Assembly: GCA_937991945.1 (NCBI GenBank)
Contig: CALKLO010000025.1
Coordinates: 62,001-126,000, forward strand
Direction: 5' to 3'
Source: an uncultured Granulosicoccus sp.
GTDB taxonomy: Bacteria; Pseudomonadota; Gammaproteobacteria; Granulosicoccales; Granulosicoccaceae
DNA length: 64,000 nt
Shown here: in pieces, positions 27,969 through 38,331 of the stretch
How positions within the stretch are numbered: position 1 is the stretch's first letter
Layout: the number at the start of each line of letters is the position of its first letter
Notes under the pieces: model-generated
The model's input: only the letters and a program-made list of their open reading frames with translations
What the model was told of the DNA's origin: nothing
Databases searched by the model: none
Translations under genes and position numbers: made by a program

Positions 27969-29012
27969 CTACATAGGAATGGGGTAATCAAGATAGATAT
28001 CGTGTATCCCCTTCACTAACTCCTCACTGAGTGTAATGTCAGTTGCCGCTAAGTTAGTTTCTAGCTGCTCGATAGTTGTCGCACCAATGATGGCTGAGGT
28101 CATAAAAGGACGAGACAAACAAAACGCTAATGCCAAGTGCGATGGATGCATGCCATGTTCTCGAGCTAAGGACACATAACGCTCACAAATTGGAGCACTC
28201 TTGTCTGTATAACGACCACCCAACTTGTCGTTCATGGATCGTCGTGAACCCTCCGGGATTTTTCCATCGCTGTATTTACCGGTCAGCATTCCAGCCGCTA
28301 ACGGTGAGAATGAGAGCAGCCCCATATTTTCATGGTGCGACAGCTCTGCAAGATCCAAATCAAACAAGCGATTCATCAAGTTGTATTCGTTTTGCGTACT
28401 AACAACTCTGGGTAAATTTTCTTGCTCAGCAATGGATAAGTACTGTGCACTACCCCAGCAACTTTCATTGGATAGTCCTATGTGCAAAATACGTCCTGCT
28501 TTGACTTCAGCATCCAACGCCAAAAGCACTTCGTGGATATTATCCTTAACCTTTTGAGTCTCTTGCTTCGTGGCATCAAACGTCCAGTTTTGCCTAAAGT
28601 GATAACTGCCTCGGTTAGGCCAATGCAATTGATATAAATCAATGCGATCTGTTTGCATGCGCTTCAGGCTGCGCTCCACCGATATACGAATTTTTTCTGC
28701 GGTGATATCTTGGCCACCGTACATCCACGCTTTACCGTTGCCCGTGACTTTCGTCGCTAGTACAACTTCATCGCGACGACCAGAATCGGCAACCCATTGA
28801 CCGATAATTGCTTCAGTGTCACCTAAGGTTTTTTCCGACATGGGTGTAGTCGGATACATCTCGGCGGTGTCAATGAAATTAACACCGTGATCTAGGGCGC
28901 AAGCTATTTGCTCAGAGGCTTGTGCATAGGTATTTTGCGTCCCCCAAGTCATGCTGCCTAAGCACAGCTCGCTGACATAGGTGTCGGTTCTGCCTAGCTG
29001 ACGTTTCTTCAT
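27969..29012 (-). CDS. aldo/keto reductase (Tas-like)
   Basis: The protein is 347 residues from ATG 29012, in an ATGA overlap with the upstream aminotransferase stop; the frame extends four codons further up. VNFIDTAEMYP carries the catalytic Asp/Tyr, TKVTGNG the Lys and LYQLHWPNRG the His. IIGATTIEQLETNL is the NADPH-binding C-terminal signature. The long loop and NTYAQA near the start are as in E. coli Tas. It should reduce carbonyls with NADPH; the natural substrate is unknown. Confidence 0.9.
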   Translation of the reverse strand: MKKRQLGRTDTYVSELCLGSMTWGTQNTYAQASEQIACALDHGVNFIDTAEMYPTTPMSEKTLGDTEAIIGQWVADSGRRDEVVLATKVTGNGKAWMYGGQDITAEKIRISVERSLKRMQTDRIDLYQLHWPNRGSYHFRQNWTFDATKQETQKVKDNIHEVLLALDAEVKAGRILHIGLSNESCWGSAQYLSIAEQENLPRVVSTQNEYNLMNRLFDLDLAELSHHENMGLLSFSPLAAGMLTGKYSDGKIPEGSRRSMNDKLGGRYTDKSAPICERYVSLAREHGMHPSHLALAFCLSRPFMTSAIIGATTIEQLETNLAATDITLSEELVKGIHDIYLDYPIPM

Positions 29013-29896
29013 GATCGAGCCCAATCCATGTATGCGGTTCTGGCAAGTGTCGCTATCGGTCCAATCTCGTAGCGTGTGCCTTCAAAGGCTGTGACAGGCG
29101 TGACCTTGGCGATATTGCCCGTTAAAAAGACCTCATCGGCTTGATGGAAGTCGGCATACGTTAGGCAGCTTTCGTGCACGCTTACGCCAGCCTCTCTCAA
29201 CAATCCCATAATGCGTTGCCGAGTGATGCCATTTAAAAACGTACCGTTGGGCACGGGTGTGAAGACTTCACCATCGCGAACCATAAAAACGTTACTGGTA
29301 GCAGACTCCGCTACATTACCCAGCGGATCGCATACCAAGGCGTTAGAGAAACCTTTGGCAACGGCTTCACGCACCATTCGAGCGTTATTCGGGTACAGGC
29401 AGGCTGCCTTGGCATCCACGGTTGCAACATCGAGCGTGGGCCGGGTGAATTGGGTTGTCGCCAGAGTCGCTGTCGCCTCAATTGACGGCATAGGAATTTC
29501 TTGCAAGCACAAACAAAAATCTGTGGAGTCGGGATCCGCACTGATAAACCCGTCTCCATAACCCGTCGACCAGTACATAGGACGAATATAGACCGCAGCG
29601 GCGTCATCAAACTGCTTGAGTCCTTCGTGAACGTGCTCAATGATGTCTTGCGCACTCAACGTAGGGTTCATGCCTAATGAGAGCGCAGATCGATTCACAC
29701 GAGCGCAATGAGGTTCTAAATCAGGGGACACGCCGTCAAAGCGCCGGGCACCATCAAAAACCAAAGTGCCTAACCACGTGCCGTGATCGGCAGAGCGCAT
29801 TATCGGTACGCTGCCCTGCTGCCAACGTCCGTCGTGGAAAGTTAATATTGAAGGAGAAGACACGGTAGATGATCCGGCGGCTTGAGTAAGCCTCAA
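29009..29896 (-). CDS. class IV aminotransferase (branched-chain aminotransferase-like)
   Basis: The 295-residue fold-type IV PLP enzyme has VDAKAACLYPNNARMVREA with the PLP lysine and GNVAESATSNVFMV with the ring-nitrogen Glu. GITRQRIMGLL and DEVFLTGNIAKVTPV complete the family pattern. It resembles branched-chain amino-acid or D-amino-acid transaminases; substrate direction cannot be read. The start is uncertain: TTG 29896, or GTG 29863. Confidence 0.82.
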   Translation of the reverse strand: MRLTQAAGSSTVSSPSILTFHDGRWQQGSVPIMRSADHGTWLGTLVFDGARRFDGVSPDLEPHCARVNRSALSLGMNPTLSAQDIIEHVHEGLKQFDDAAAVYIRPMYWSTGYGDGFISADPDSTDFCLCLQEIPMPSIEATATLATTQFTRPTLDVATVDAKAACLYPNNARMVREAVAKGFSNALVCDPLGNVAESATSNVFMVRDGEVFTPVPNGTFLNGITRQRIMGLLREAGVSVHESCLTYADFHQADEVFLTGNIAKVTPVTAFEGTRYEIGPIATLARTAYMDWARS

Positions 29897-29911
29897 TGCT
29901 ACCGCATCGGG

Positions 29912-30448
29912 TTAGGGCATGACGATCCTGTCGCCAGCCTTTATGCCATTTTCTTCAAACCAGCCTTGATTGACCTCAAGCGCAAACATGGCGATATTTT
30001 TAGAATCGAACAACTGCCCTGGCCCAACATCCATCAAATGGATCTCATTAATGATCATGTCTTTCGAGATGTACGCAATGGATAGTGGAATCAGGGTATT
30101 TCTCATTGTGAACGTGAGGGGACGTTCTGCTGGATAGACAAACAACATGCCGGCATCGTCCGCCATCTGTTGTCGGTAGCTTAAGCCCATGTAGCGTTGT
30201 TGGCTTGTCGTCGCTAGCTCAACCGTTAAAGGCACATCGTTAATTTGTAGCAAGATGCTTGGCAGAGTTAATTGAGAGTCATTCGCGGCGACCTCTTTCA
30301 CTGGTGTAAAGAATAAACAAAGCGTCGCTACAAACGCTATCAGCGAACTGGTCAAACGCCACGCTAGATGGCTTCCCATGGCTCTAGGTCTTATTGATGC
30401 AACCGGAACAATTCGTTGCCCTCTGCTTGTGTATAGCGGTGACTTCAT
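29912..30448 (-). CDS. DUF192 family exported protein
   Basis: The 178-residue protein has a hydrophobic export segment (about 29-55, cleavage near VAAND). The DUF192 domain follows: TSQQRYMGLSYRQQMADDAGMLFVY, FTMRNTLIPLSIAYI, and a C-terminal EVNQGWFEENGIKAGDRI. The start may be the internal ATG at residue 24, which leaves a more usual signal peptide. The domain function is unknown; it is found in periplasmic or outer-membrane contexts. Confidence 0.87.
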   Translation of the reverse strand: MKSPLYTSRGQRIVPVASIRPRAMGSHLAWRLTSSLIAFVATLCLFFTPVKEVAANDSQLTLPSILLQINDVPLTVELATTSQQRYMGLSYRQQMADDAGMLFVYPAERPLTFTMRNTLIPLSIAYISKDMIINEIHLMDVGPGQLFDSKNIAMFALEVNQGWFEENGIKAGDRIVMP

Positions 30449-30460
30449 TAGAGATACCTC

Positions 30461-31300
30461 TTATGCGCGTTCGGTTTTAGCCAATATTTCATGCAGACGC
30501 GGAAAAATCAGCTGAGTTTGAGGTCTGATACCTTCCCAAATTAAAAACGCTTCAGCAGCCTGCTCAACCAACATACCCAACCCATTACAGGCGGTTGCAC
30601 GATGACGCTTACCCCATTGCATAAACACCGTATCCAAACTGGCGTAGGTCATATCGTAAGCTAACGTATTCTCGCTGATCACGTTGGGAGGTATATCCGG
30701 CATTCCACCATCAGCGCTGGGGGTAGTCGCGTTTATAATGATGTCATAGGGTTCAGCCAATTCAAGCGCATCGTAACCACCTGCGCTTAAAGTACCTAAA
30801 TCACTGAATATAGTGGCTAAATCTGATGCTTTGCTAGCGGTTCTATTGGCGATATGAAAATGCGAAGGCTTAGTCGCAAGCAAGGGTTCGACGACCCCAC
30901 GAGCGGCACCACCAGCCCCCAACAATAAAATACGTTTAGCGTTCAGCGCTCGAGAATGGTTGTTTTGAATATCCGCAACCAAACCCGCACCATCGGTGCT
31001 GTGCCCCACGCGCTTTCCGTCTTGCTGCATGTGAATGGTGTTGACCGAACCCGCGCGCATGGCAAGGGGTACTACGTCATCGCAAACGCCTACCGCTTGC
31101 TCTTTAAACGGCGCTGTAACATTGCAACCTTTCGCACCAGCGGCTTGGAAATCCAAAACCACTTGTTCAAAGCTTTCAGGGCTAGCCTCAGTGCGCGTGT
31201 AATGAATGTCCCGCAGCGTTTGATCGCCAAATAAATGATGAACAACTGGGGACAGACTGTGGGCAATAGGTTGCCCAATTACGGTGTAGCGATTTGTCAT
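30461..31300 (-). CDS. aroE: shikimate dehydrogenase
   Basis: The 279-residue protein has GQPIAHSLSPVVHH as the substrate site, NVTAPFKEQA with the catalytic Lys, and LLGAGGAARGVVEPL for NADP+. It reduces 3-dehydroshikimate in aromatic amino-acid synthesis. Its start overlaps the stop of the membrane protein upstream (TAATG). Another shikimate gene, aroQ, is at 42.5 kb. Confidence 0.95.
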   Translation of the reverse strand: MTNRYTVIGQPIAHSLSPVVHHLFGDQTLRDIHYTRTEASPESFEQVVLDFQAAGAKGCNVTAPFKEQAVGVCDDVVPLAMRAGSVNTIHMQQDGKRVGHSTDGAGLVADIQNNHSRALNAKRILLLGAGGAARGVVEPLLATKPSHFHIANRTASKASDLATIFSDLGTLSAGGYDALELAEPYDIIINATTPSADGGMPDIPPNVISENTLAYDMTYASLDTVFMQWGKRHRATACNGLGMLVEQAAEAFLIWEGIRPQTQLIFPRLHEILAKTERA

Positions 31301-32100
31301 TATTTTTTAGGGTAAACCACAGAGCCTTCAGGCACGCCATGTTGTCTAAAGTAATATTTGAGCTCGTTCAAACGTCTTTGAGTCAAGCCTTCGCTGGCAT
31401 CCACATTGCCGTCTGCGCTGATGGTCATCTCGAAAGTCCCTTCCCCGCAATCGCGGAAAACCGTCAGCATGGCCGTCAGATCTGTCACGCTTTGACCGCG
31501 CAGGGCTGGATCGTCATGTCTGAATAAAATGGGCACAAGCTCCGTATTAATCTCAGGATCTACGCACTGATCAGGAATAGATAGCGCTACATCGATCGCG
31601 TGAGTCGGTGGCTTAGGCTCAGTAATACCCAGCATCTCTCTTAGCAGCCGAGCATTTTTCTCCGCGGGAGTCTCATCCTCAGGGTCCTCATCCTCGTCTT
31701 CCTGGGTGAGTCTATTTTCGTCAGCAAATGCTTCTGCTTTTGCGGTCCCATCTTCTACTTCAACATCTTCCTCAAGGCCTGGCAATATAGCGTTTTCGTC
31801 CTGCTCTTCCCGGTCTTTTGGCTCTTCCAATTCTTTAAATACGGTGTCTTTTTTTGTCAGCTTGTCGCCTGCACGGTTAGCCAGTTTAGGGCCTTTGACA
31901 GCGTGTTTCGGTTTACGGCCCTTGGCGCGTAATTTGGCGGCGTTTGATCGTTCTATTTCCGCTTTAGATTCTGCCGAGTGCACAGGTGCGAAAATTTCGT
32001 CATAGAAGACGGTTAACAGCACCCAAACAAGCACAGAAACAAGAGCACAACCAATAATGACTAGCAGTAGACTTGAGCCGGTCGAGTGTCTTCTTGACAT
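31300..32100 (-). CDS. single-pass membrane protein with acidic linker and OmpA-like C-terminus
   Basis: I do not recognise a named family. The 266-residue protein has one membrane helix (about 10-32), a basic stretch (about 45-75) and a strongly Glu/Asp-rich linker (about 85-155). The last 80 residues (DDPALRGQSVTDLTAMLTVF, then ISADGNVDASEGLTQRRL and YYFRQHGVPEGSV) read as a degenerate OmpA-type peptidoglycan-binding domain. An envelope role is inferred. It shares one base with aroE. Confidence 0.6.
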   Translation of the reverse strand: MSRRHSTGSSLLLVIIGCALVSVLVWVLLTVFYDEIFAPVHSAESKAEIERSNAAKLRAKGRKPKHAVKGPKLANRAGDKLTKKDTVFKELEEPKDREEQDENAILPGLEEDVEVEDGTAKAEAFADENRLTQEDEDEDPEDETPAEKNARLLREMLGITEPKPPTHAIDVALSIPDQCVDPEINTELVPILFRHDDPALRGQSVTDLTAMLTVFRDCGEGTFEMTISADGNVDASEGLTQRRLNELKYYFRQHGVPEGSVVYPKK

Positions 32101-32328
32101 TAATTAGTCACCTAAATGCGAAAACGGAAAATTTGAGTGGTGTCTGTCGGAAAATCGACCGTAGAAACAACGAACGGTTTAACCTTGATCTCTTAGGACT
32201 CAAAGCATAATAGCTCGCTAAGACCAAGGTTGCTCGCGGATAAACCTAAATATGAGAAAGGTACCCCCAGAGCACATTGAACTGGCGCACGAAGACTCAA
32301 ACTTTACACAGTTTCACAGACTAAATAG

Positions 32329-33363
<1,035 letters not shown>

Positions 33364-33391
33364 CCACAAATCGGCATTCCCGACAACTCGA

Positions 33392-33425
33392 AGCCGGTCT
33401 GTCATTGTGGACCGGCTCAATTTTT
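33392..33425 (+). terminator. rho-independent terminator of hemB
   Basis: An eight-pair GC-rich stem (AGCCGGTC 33392-33399 and GACCGGCT 33410-33417) with a ten-base loop is followed by CAATTTTT. It lies 28 bases after the hemB stop and before the ompA-like ATG at 33450. Confidence 0.8.
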
Positions 33426-33449
33426 GCTGCCTTCAATTCACCACAACAG

Positions 33450-34736
33450 ATGCATCATTGCCACGTGTTCAGACATCATTCAATTAGTTTAGTATGCGCA
33501 GGCCTGCTGGTTTGTCTGTCCAGCCCTGCAGCTGCCAATTTAGGCGATCAATGGTACGTTGGAGGCGGTTACGCTAACGCTCTGCTGTCACCTGCTGCTA
33601 CCGACGCTACCGTCTCCCTCGAAGAAGAAATCGGCACTGGCGCGACGGTATTTTTCGGTCGTGATTTCGACGAAAGAAGCAGCGCTCAAGTCCAGATTTA
33701 CTCATTTGGCGATGCCATTTTCAGCGATGAAACCGTCGCTAGCTATGCAGCAGCAGATCTTTCCCTACTCTTCCGTTTTTACGATTCTCGGGACAACAAG
33801 CGTGGAGTCACGTTTGGAACCTCATTCTATGGCCGTTTCGGCATGGGTTATCTCGATCGTGAAACCGAATTACCCTTGGACACGAGTTCAGAGCCCGGCG
33901 TCTACTTTGGTATTGGCGCAGGCTTAGAGACCTACTTCACCAACACCTTCGGTATTCGTGGCGAAATTATGTACCACGAAGCAGATGTTGCCTCTGGAAA
34001 TATTTCACTTGTCGCACGCTTTGGCGGCAGGCGCTCTCGTAACTTCGCACCGGCAGTTGTTCTGAGCCCGACTTTCCCAACACCACAATCTAATGTTCCG
34101 AGCGCGGAAACGATTAGCACGGCCCCTGCACAGAGGCCTCAAGCTGCTCCAATTAGCACGCCACAACCACGGCCTACAAACCAGAACAATCAACTCCCTG
34201 AGGTGGCCATTATGGTGCCTGCAGACGAGCAATCTAACCGTTTTGAGCGCGACAACAGGGTACCGACGCCCACAACGCCTAGCGCACAGCTACCCATTAC
34301 GAGAGTAGATTCGGATAGAGACGGTGTCTTAGACGATATTGATCGCTGCAAAGGTACAAAAGCTTACTCTTCAGTTAACTCTGCAGGGTGTTCACCGTTA
34401 AATCAAATCGCACAAAATTTGCGCTTCTTTGACGACTCCCCCCTACCGCTCGAAAGTGCAGAGCCTGCTTTAGCAGCCTTGGCAATTATGCTGCGAAGCG
34501 ATGCGAACAAAATGATCGAAATCGCGGCCCATACAGATACCGCAGGTGATCGACAGAAAAAATCATTACTGACCAAACAACGTTTGTTGGCTATCGGGAT
34601 TTATTTGGTACAGCGTGGCGTCAGCCAAGATAGACTAGTACTTCGATCATATGGCAGCACACGTCCAATAGCTGACAACGGCAGTAAGGCTGGGCAACGT
34701 GCTAACAACCGAATAGAGATCACTGAAAGATTCTGA
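33450..34736 (+). CDS. OmpA-family outer-membrane protein
   Basis: The protein is 428 residues from ATG 33450; the longer frame into hemB is not protein-like. A signal peptide ends near SPAAA|NLGDQ. Residues about 25-200 form a beta-barrel with alternating aromatic strands. A Pro/Gln-rich linker, a calcium-type DSDRDGVLDDIDRC repeat and the OmpA peptidoglycan-binding domain (AHTDTAGD to AGQRANNRIEI) follow. It should tie the outer membrane to the cell wall. Confidence 0.92.
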   Translation: MHHCHVFRHHSISLVCAGLLVCLSSPAAANLGDQWYVGGGYANALLSPAATDATVSLEEEIGTGATVFFGRDFDERSSAQVQIYSFGDAIFSDETVASYAAADLSLLFRFYDSRDNKRGVTFGTSFYGRFGMGYLDRETELPLDTSSEPGVYFGIGAGLETYFTNTFGIRGEIMYHEADVASGNISLVARFGGRRSRNFAPAVVLSPTFPTPQSNVPSAETISTAPAQRPQAAPISTPQPRPTNQNNQLPEVAIMVPADEQSNRFERDNRVPTPTTPSAQLPITRVDSDRDGVLDDIDRCKGTKAYSSVNSAGCSPLNQIAQNLRFFDDSPLPLESAEPALAALAIMLRSDANKMIEIAAHTDTAGDRQKKSLLTKQRLLAIGIYLVQRGVSQDRLVLRSYGSTRPIADNGSKAGQRANNRIEITERF

Positions 34737-34761
34737 ACGCAAACGCTGACGAACTTCACCA

Positions 34762-34870
34762 TAACGCGCAAGCGTTACAGCGAGTCCTGAAAGATAGGTT
34801 GTTCTGGGCGAGCCTGCTAGCAGGACCAGCATGCTGGGTGGCCCTCTACCTTGTTGGCACGCCAACAAGG
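34762..34870. repeat. stack of four perfect inverted repeats
   Basis: Four perfect structures lie in 109 bases. TAACGC/GCGTTA (34762-34777) has a GCAA loop. CCTGCTAGCAGG (34813-34824) and CCAGCATGCTGG (34826-34837) are uninterrupted palindromes. Arms CCTTGTTGGC and GCCAACAAGG (34849-34870) are separated by two bases. They span the 3' flank of the ompA-like gene and the first codons of the protease gene. Confidence 0.8.
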
Positions 34871-35203
34871 CAGCAACCTCTTATCATTAACGTGTTTGTG
34901 ATGAGTGCCATCGTCTACCCACTATTGGAAGAGATGGTCTTTAGAGGTGGTATTCAGGGCTTCTTACTAAACCGGCCAGGCTTTGCTAAATCACTGTGCG
35001 GCATCAGCATTGCCTGCCTGATTACATCCCTTTTATTCGCAGCAGCTCACCTGCTAAGGCAACCCCCTCTGTGGGCGGCCGCTATTTTTCTGCCGTCACT
35101 AGTCTTCGGTTGGGCAAGAGAGCGTCATAAAACTCTGTTCTCACCTATCGCTTTGCACATGAGCTACAACGCAGGCTTTGTTGGTATTTTTTACAACGGC
35201 TAA
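34799..35203 (+). CDS. small glutamic-type intramembrane protease (CPBP family, MrtJ-like)
   Basis: The 134-residue frame begins at TTG 34799 and is open back to 34727, so an ATT/CTG start is possible and the true start is uncertain. It is almost entirely hydrophobic. PLLEEMVFRGGIQGFLL supplies the catalytic EE and Arg, FAAAHLL the first His and SPIALHMSYNAGF the second His/Asn. The compact length and pattern, with LFWASLLAGPACWVAL and FLPSLVFGWARER, resemble from memory the protease of JDVT-CTERM sorting systems. No matching substrate is seen here. Confidence 0.75.
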   Translation: MFWASLLAGPACWVALYLVGTPTRQQPLIINVFVMSAIVYPLLEEMVFRGGIQGFLLNRPGFAKSLCGISIACLITSLLFAAAHLLRQPPLWAAAIFLPSLVFGWARERHKTLFSPIALHMSYNAGFVGIFYNG

Positions 35204-35206
35204 CGA

Positions 35207-35229
35207 TGCGCGCCGTTTAGTGGCGCGCA
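35207..35229. terminator. hairpin between convergent genes
   Basis: TGCGCGCC (35207-35214) and GGCGCGCA (35222-35229) form a perfect eight-pair GC-rich stem with a seven-base loop. It lies between the protease and purH stops. No T-run follows on either strand, so it may be a transcript-stabilising end rather than a classical terminator. Confidence 0.5.
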
Positions 35230-35240
35230 CGGCTTATAGC

Positions 35241-36821
35241 TTAGTGGCGGAAATGCCTAACACCTGTAAACACCATAGCCATATCATGTTCATTAGCAGC
35301 AGCAATAACTTCGTCGTCATTGCGTGATCCACCCGGTTGTATAACAGCTGCGATACCCGCTTGAGCGGCGTTATCGATACCATCTCTAAACGGGAAAAAT
35401 GCATCTGAGGCCATCACAGCACCAGTGACTTGCAGATTCTCATCTGACGCTTTTATACCTGCGATTCGGGCTGAGTAAACCCGACTCATTTGCCCAGCTC
35501 CCACACCGACAGTGGCAGAGTCGCGACCATAAACAATGGCATTGGATTTAACAAACTTTGCAACCCGCCATGTAAACAGTAAATCTCTAAGCTGTGCTTC
35601 CGTGGGGTGTTTTTTCGTCACCACTGTTAACGCATCTGCTTGTACGTTTAATACGTCATCGTCTTGCACAAGCAGACCACCGGATACAGGCTTGTATTGC
35701 TTACCCACTGACGATGCATCAGCGTGCAGTGATCGGCAATCTAGAACGCGTATGTTCGGCTTGGCGGCTAGTACGGCTAGGGCTTCTGTCGTTACACCTG
35801 GAGACACAATTACTTCGACGAACTGTCGCGACACGATCTCTGCTGCAACCGCTGCGTCTAACACCTGATTGAACGCAATGATGCCGCCAAATGCCGATGT
35901 TGGATCTGTGAGATACGCTTTGTTGTAGGCTTCCAGCTGTGAGCTTGCGATAGCAACCCCACAAGGGTTAGCGTGCTTAACAATGACGCAAGCTGGATCA
36001 TCAAATTGACGAACGCAGGCCAATGCGGCATCGGCATCCATAACATTGTTGTAAGACAATGCTTTGCCTTGCTTTAACGTTGCCGCAGCGATAGTGCCGT
36101 CTCCTGCCGTTGCGGTTCGATAGAACGCTGCACGCTGGTGAGGATTCTCACCATAACGCAACGTACTATTGAGTTGGTACTGCGAGTTTAGAGTACGAGA
36201 AAATTCGCTTGGGTTATCGTGAGAATGCTCGCCTACGCGTTGACCAAAGTAGTTGGCAATCATGCCGTCGTACTGCGACGTATGCTCAAAAGCCTTAACG
36301 GCCAAATCAAAACGCAAGGCCTGCTTTTGTTCTTCAGTACTTGCTAACGATTCGATAACCCTTGCGTAGTCCGAAGGATCAGTAACAACGGTAACCGATG
36401 CGTGATTTTTAGCAGCGGAACGAACCATCGCCGGACCACCAATATCAATGTTCTCAATAGCATCTTCGAAGGAGACGTTCTCCTTAGCGACAGTTGCAGC
36501 AAACGGATACAGATTAACAACCACATAATCGATTGGCGCAATGCCTCGCTCAATCATGATGTCGTTATCGATACCACGCCTGCCTAGAATTCCACCGTGA
36601 ACCGTGGGATGCAGCGTTTTAACCCTGCCCGCCATCATTTCTTGTGCACCGGTATGTTCAGCAACATCAGTCACTGACAAGCCTGCTTCACGAAGTGCTG
36701 TAGCCGTGCCTCCCGTCGACAGTAGTTGAACACCAGCAACAGACAACGCCTTTGCTAGTTCCACCACACCGCTTTTGTCAGAAACACTGAGCAAAGCACA
36801 CGCTTTAGCCAAATTAGTCAC
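35241..36821 (-). CDS. purH: bifunctional AICAR formyltransferase/IMP cyclohydrolase
   Basis: The 526-residue protein has the MGS-like cyclohydrolase domain ([44 protein letters not shown]). The AICAR transformylase domain ([41 protein letters not shown]) follows. It does the last two steps to IMP. It starts at GTG two bases after fis. The usual downstream purD is absent here; the protease gene converges instead. Confidence 0.97.
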   Translation of the reverse strand: MTNLAKACALLSVSDKSGVVELAKALSVAGVQLLSTGGTATALREAGLSVTDVAEHTGAQEMMAGRVKTLHPTVHGGILGRRGIDNDIMIERGIAPIDYVVVNLYPFAATVAKENVSFEDAIENIDIGGPAMVRSAAKNHASVTVVTDPSDYARVIESLASTEEQKQALRFDLAVKAFEHTSQYDGMIANYFGQRVGEHSHDNPSEFSRTLNSQYQLNSTLRYGENPHQRAAFYRTATAGDGTIAAATLKQGKALSYNNVMDADAALACVRQFDDPACVIVKHANPCGVAIASSQLEAYNKAYLTDPTSAFGGIIAFNQVLDAAVAAEIVSRQFVEVIVSPGVTTEALAVLAAKPNIRVLDCRSLHADASSVGKQYKPVSGGLLVQDDDVLNVQADALTVVTKKHPTEAQLRDLLFTWRVAKFVKSNAIVYGRDSATVGVGAGQMSRVYSARIAGIKASDENLQVTGAVMASDAFFPFRDGIDNAAQAGIAAVIQPGGSRNDDEVIAAANEHDMAMVFTGVRHFRH

Positions 36822-36823
36822 TT

Positions 36824-37174
36824 TCAGTCGTACCCCATATCAGCTAGCTTGTTACGCAGATTGCCACGACTTATGCCGAGCCATTTTGTTGCCTTACTCT
36901 GATTGCCGCCACATTCTTGCATGACACTTTCAATGAGAGCATGTTCGGCTTGACGCATCACCAAATGATAAACATTGGAAGGCTCTTCTCCGTCCAGTAA
37001 ATCAAAGTATCGTCGAAGCTCATGTTGCACACAGTTTGCAATGGCTGTATTCGCAGGTTTAACCGACAAGTCTGTATCGACTCGATTGGCTTTTTTGATT
37101 GCATCGCTAGCCATCGTTTTTTTAAGCATGGCTGCAGACGAATATTTTGCTGTGTCGTTTTTCACAGAAGTCAC
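36824..37174 (-). CDS. fis: DNA-binding protein Fis
   Basis: The 116-residue protein starts at GTG 37174, supported by AGGAG ten bases upstream; internal ATGs give lengths nearer the usual 98. The C-terminal helix-turn-helix [18 protein letters not shown] is typical of Fis, as is VMQECGGNQ before it. It bends DNA and controls growth-phase transcription. The dusB-fis arrangement is the conserved one; fis is followed directly by purH. Confidence 0.93.
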   Translation of the reverse strand: MTSVKNDTAKYSSAAMLKKTMASDAIKKANRVDTDLSVKPANTAIANCVQHELRRYFDLLDGEEPSNVYHLVMRQAEHALIESVMQECGGNQSKATKWLGISRGNLRNKLADMGYD

Positions 37175-37246
37175 AAGCTTTCTACTCCTTGTGAAAGCTC
37201 TTTAAGCTGTTGCATATTTACTCTAAGTTGTATAGCCGTTAGCACG

Positions 37247-38233
37247 TTACGCCGCCTCCTGAAATGCGTCAGGGTTCGTAAAAAATGCCTCGACCATGTT
37301 GAGTTGATCTGTTGGATCTTCTATCTTGTTGACACACTCGCGAAAACTCGCGGCGTGACGTAAACCTTTACAAAACCACGCTATGTGTTTGCGCGAAATA
37401 CGCACTCCCCGATAGTCTCCATACAACTGATGGCAGCCAATCAGGTAATTAAGCAAGGCTTGGCCTATTTCTTCGTTTCTAGGGCGACTAGGAATGACTT
37501 GTCCATTGAGAGCCGCGTTTACCTCTCTAAAAACCCACGGATTACCCTGAGCTGCACGGCCTATCATGACCCCCGCTGCTCCAGTACGCGACAAGACCGC
37601 CAATGCATCTTCACCCGTGTGAATATCGCCATTAGCAATAACCGGAATATCAACGGCATCGACAATAGCTGCAATGGTGTCGTATTCAGCATTGCCTTTA
37701 AATCGATCACTGCGAGTCCGACCGTGGACCGCTAAACAGGCAATTCCCTCACTTTGAGCAAGCTTGGCAATCTCAACACCGTTGCGTGACTCAGGCGTTG
37801 GGCCTGTTCGAATTTTTAGGGTAACCGGCACATCTACACTTGCCACAACCGCCTGCAAGATTGCGCGCACTTGTGCAGGGTCTGCTAGTAGAGCGGAGCC
37901 TGCCATGCGATTACAGACCTTTTTTGCAGGGCACCCCATATTGATATCGATGATCTGGGCGCCATGCTGAACGTTAAGTCTCGCAGCTTCGGCCATTGCG
38001 GCAGGCTCTGCACCTGCAATTTGAACAGCATGCGGCAAGCCATTGTTTGCACGAACAATACGATGGCGAGTTTTAGCCGTAGCGTAGAGTAAGGTGTCGC
38101 TGGAAATCATCTCTGATGCCGCATAGCCGACACCTTCGCGAGCGCATAAATCTCTAAAGGGTCGGTCCGTAACGCCAGCCATTGGAGCGAGAAACACAGG
38201 GGTTTTTACAACGTGTTCTCCTATCTCAATCAT
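37247..38233 (-). CDS. dusB: tRNA-dihydrouridine synthase B
   Basis: The 328-residue flavoprotein has LAPMAGVTDRPFRDLC (FMN site), NMGCPAKKVCNRMAGSALL with the catalytic Cys, and VHGRTRSDRFKGNAEYD with the catalytic region. It reduces uridine 17 in tRNAs. It precedes fis by 72 bases, as in many gammaproteobacteria. Confidence 0.95.
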   Translation of the reverse strand: MIEIGEHVVKTPVFLAPMAGVTDRPFRDLCAREGVGYAASEMISSDTLLYATAKTRHRIVRANNGLPHAVQIAGAEPAAMAEAARLNVQHGAQIIDINMGCPAKKVCNRMAGSALLADPAQVRAILQAVVASVDVPVTLKIRTGPTPESRNGVEIAKLAQSEGIACLAVHGRTRSDRFKGNAEYDTIAAIVDAVDIPVIANGDIHTGEDALAVLSRTGAAGVMIGRAAQGNPWVFREVNAALNGQVIPSRPRNEEIGQALLNYLIGCHQLYGDYRGVRISRKHIAWFCKGLRHAASFRECVNKIEDPTDQLNMVEAFFTNPDAFQEAA

Positions 38234-38331
38234 GTCGGCTTGGAATCAAATGCGGCCGTATATCCTAATACAGATCAAACTTTAAAAATACCGTATGGGG
38301 CTACAGCAGTAGAGGAATATTATTAGCGCAG

